A stretch of 5,230 bases of DNA from JBDSEG01 sp039920165 (GTDB lineage: Bacteria > Pseudomonadota > Gammaproteobacteria > Burkholderiales > Burkholderiaceae_C). Position numbers and translations under genes: made by a program. The DNA lies in the NCBI GenBank assembly GCA_039920165.1, contig JBDSEG010000171.1:1-5230 (forward strand). The letters are read 5' to 3'. Within the stretch, counting starts at the first letter, position 1. Every line of letters begins with the position of its first letter. A model generated the notes under the pieces. That model ran no database searches. It saw only the letters and a program-made list of their open reading frames with translations, and had not been told where the DNA came from. Of this stretch, positions 5,164 through 5,230 are shown in pieces.

Positions 5164-5230
5164 AATAGGCGTGAACGAGACGATCGCGCGCACCGGCGAT
5201 CAGACGCCAAGGGATCGCCGTCTCACTCGC
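5048..5230 (-). CDS. hepT: HepT-like HEPN-domain ribonuclease toxin, C-terminal part (start beyond window, own stop lost)
   Basis: Read leftward from 5230, the frame gives IPWRLIAGARDRLVH, then AYFSVSLDAVWSMIEQDL, then PTLRANVRRMLDA. This is the conserved C-terminal half of HepT/DUF86 proteins. The catalytic R-x4-H-x-Y motif is complete: R at 5186-5188, H at 5171-5173, Y at 5165-5167. Known for the family: HepT is a HEPN RNase toxin neutralised by the MntA nucleotidyltransferase, which modifies the motif tyrosine. A partner gene, usually directly upstream, would lie right of the window. HepT proteins normally end shortly after the PTL-x(n)-ML helix. Here no stop appears; the frame continues through the junction and stays open antisense to copies F and E until the TGA at 4406-4408, adding about 214 residues of non-homologous, R/H-rich sequence. 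Whether the product is stable or active is doubtful. It is convergent with the array. Confidence 0.8.

Noticed and set aside
5051..5230. Plus-strand open frame across the right end (ISAYPVVAAGVEHAP...)
   Set aside because: It is antisense to the HepT-like sequence, which carries a specific catalytic motif; the plus-strand reading matches nothing I recognise.

Overview
The window is about two-thirds G+C and reads as chromosomal DNA from a high-GC Pseudomonadota bacterium. A beta- or alphaproteobacterium is my guess, because large expansions of this protein family are known there; nothing in the window fixes the genus. There is no rRNA, tRNA, CRISPR array or recognisable transposase.

Positions 1-4858 hold a head-to-tail array of plus-strand paralogues of the periplasmic ABC-transporter substrate-binding family ABC_sub_bind (PF04392/COG2984, which includes streptococcal TrpX). 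Copy A (1-780) is cut by the left edge. Copies B (777-1772), C (1879-2859), D (2856-3878) and E (3875-4858) are complete, at 326-340 aa. Copy F (4855-5163) is only an N-terminal stump. No permease or ATPase gene is present, and no ligand can be assigned. The copies are strongly diverged in the middle but share IPIV(F), RPGGNVTG, NLKTAR and a terminal RADEVIE. A 37-codon small frame (1769-1882) sits between B and C. If it is counted, all six junctions are 4-base ATGA or GTGA stop/start overlaps. At most junctions the codons for the terminal DEVIE also form a near-ideal Shine-Dalgarno sequence for the next gene. The array therefore looks like one translationally coupled polycistron whose upstream end lies outside the window.

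At about 5048 the substrate-binding homology stops abruptly, straight after the conserved ELGYVEGR motif of copy F. From there to the right edge, the minus strand encodes the C-terminal part of a HepT-like HEPN ribonuclease toxin with an intact R-x4-H-x-Y motif. Its own stop codon seems to have been lost, and its frame runs on antisense through copies F and E to 4406. This is a recombination or deletion junction, or an assembly chimera. It leaves copy F broken and the toxin with an abnormal C-terminus. The partner MntA-type antitoxin gene, if present, would lie beyond the right edge.
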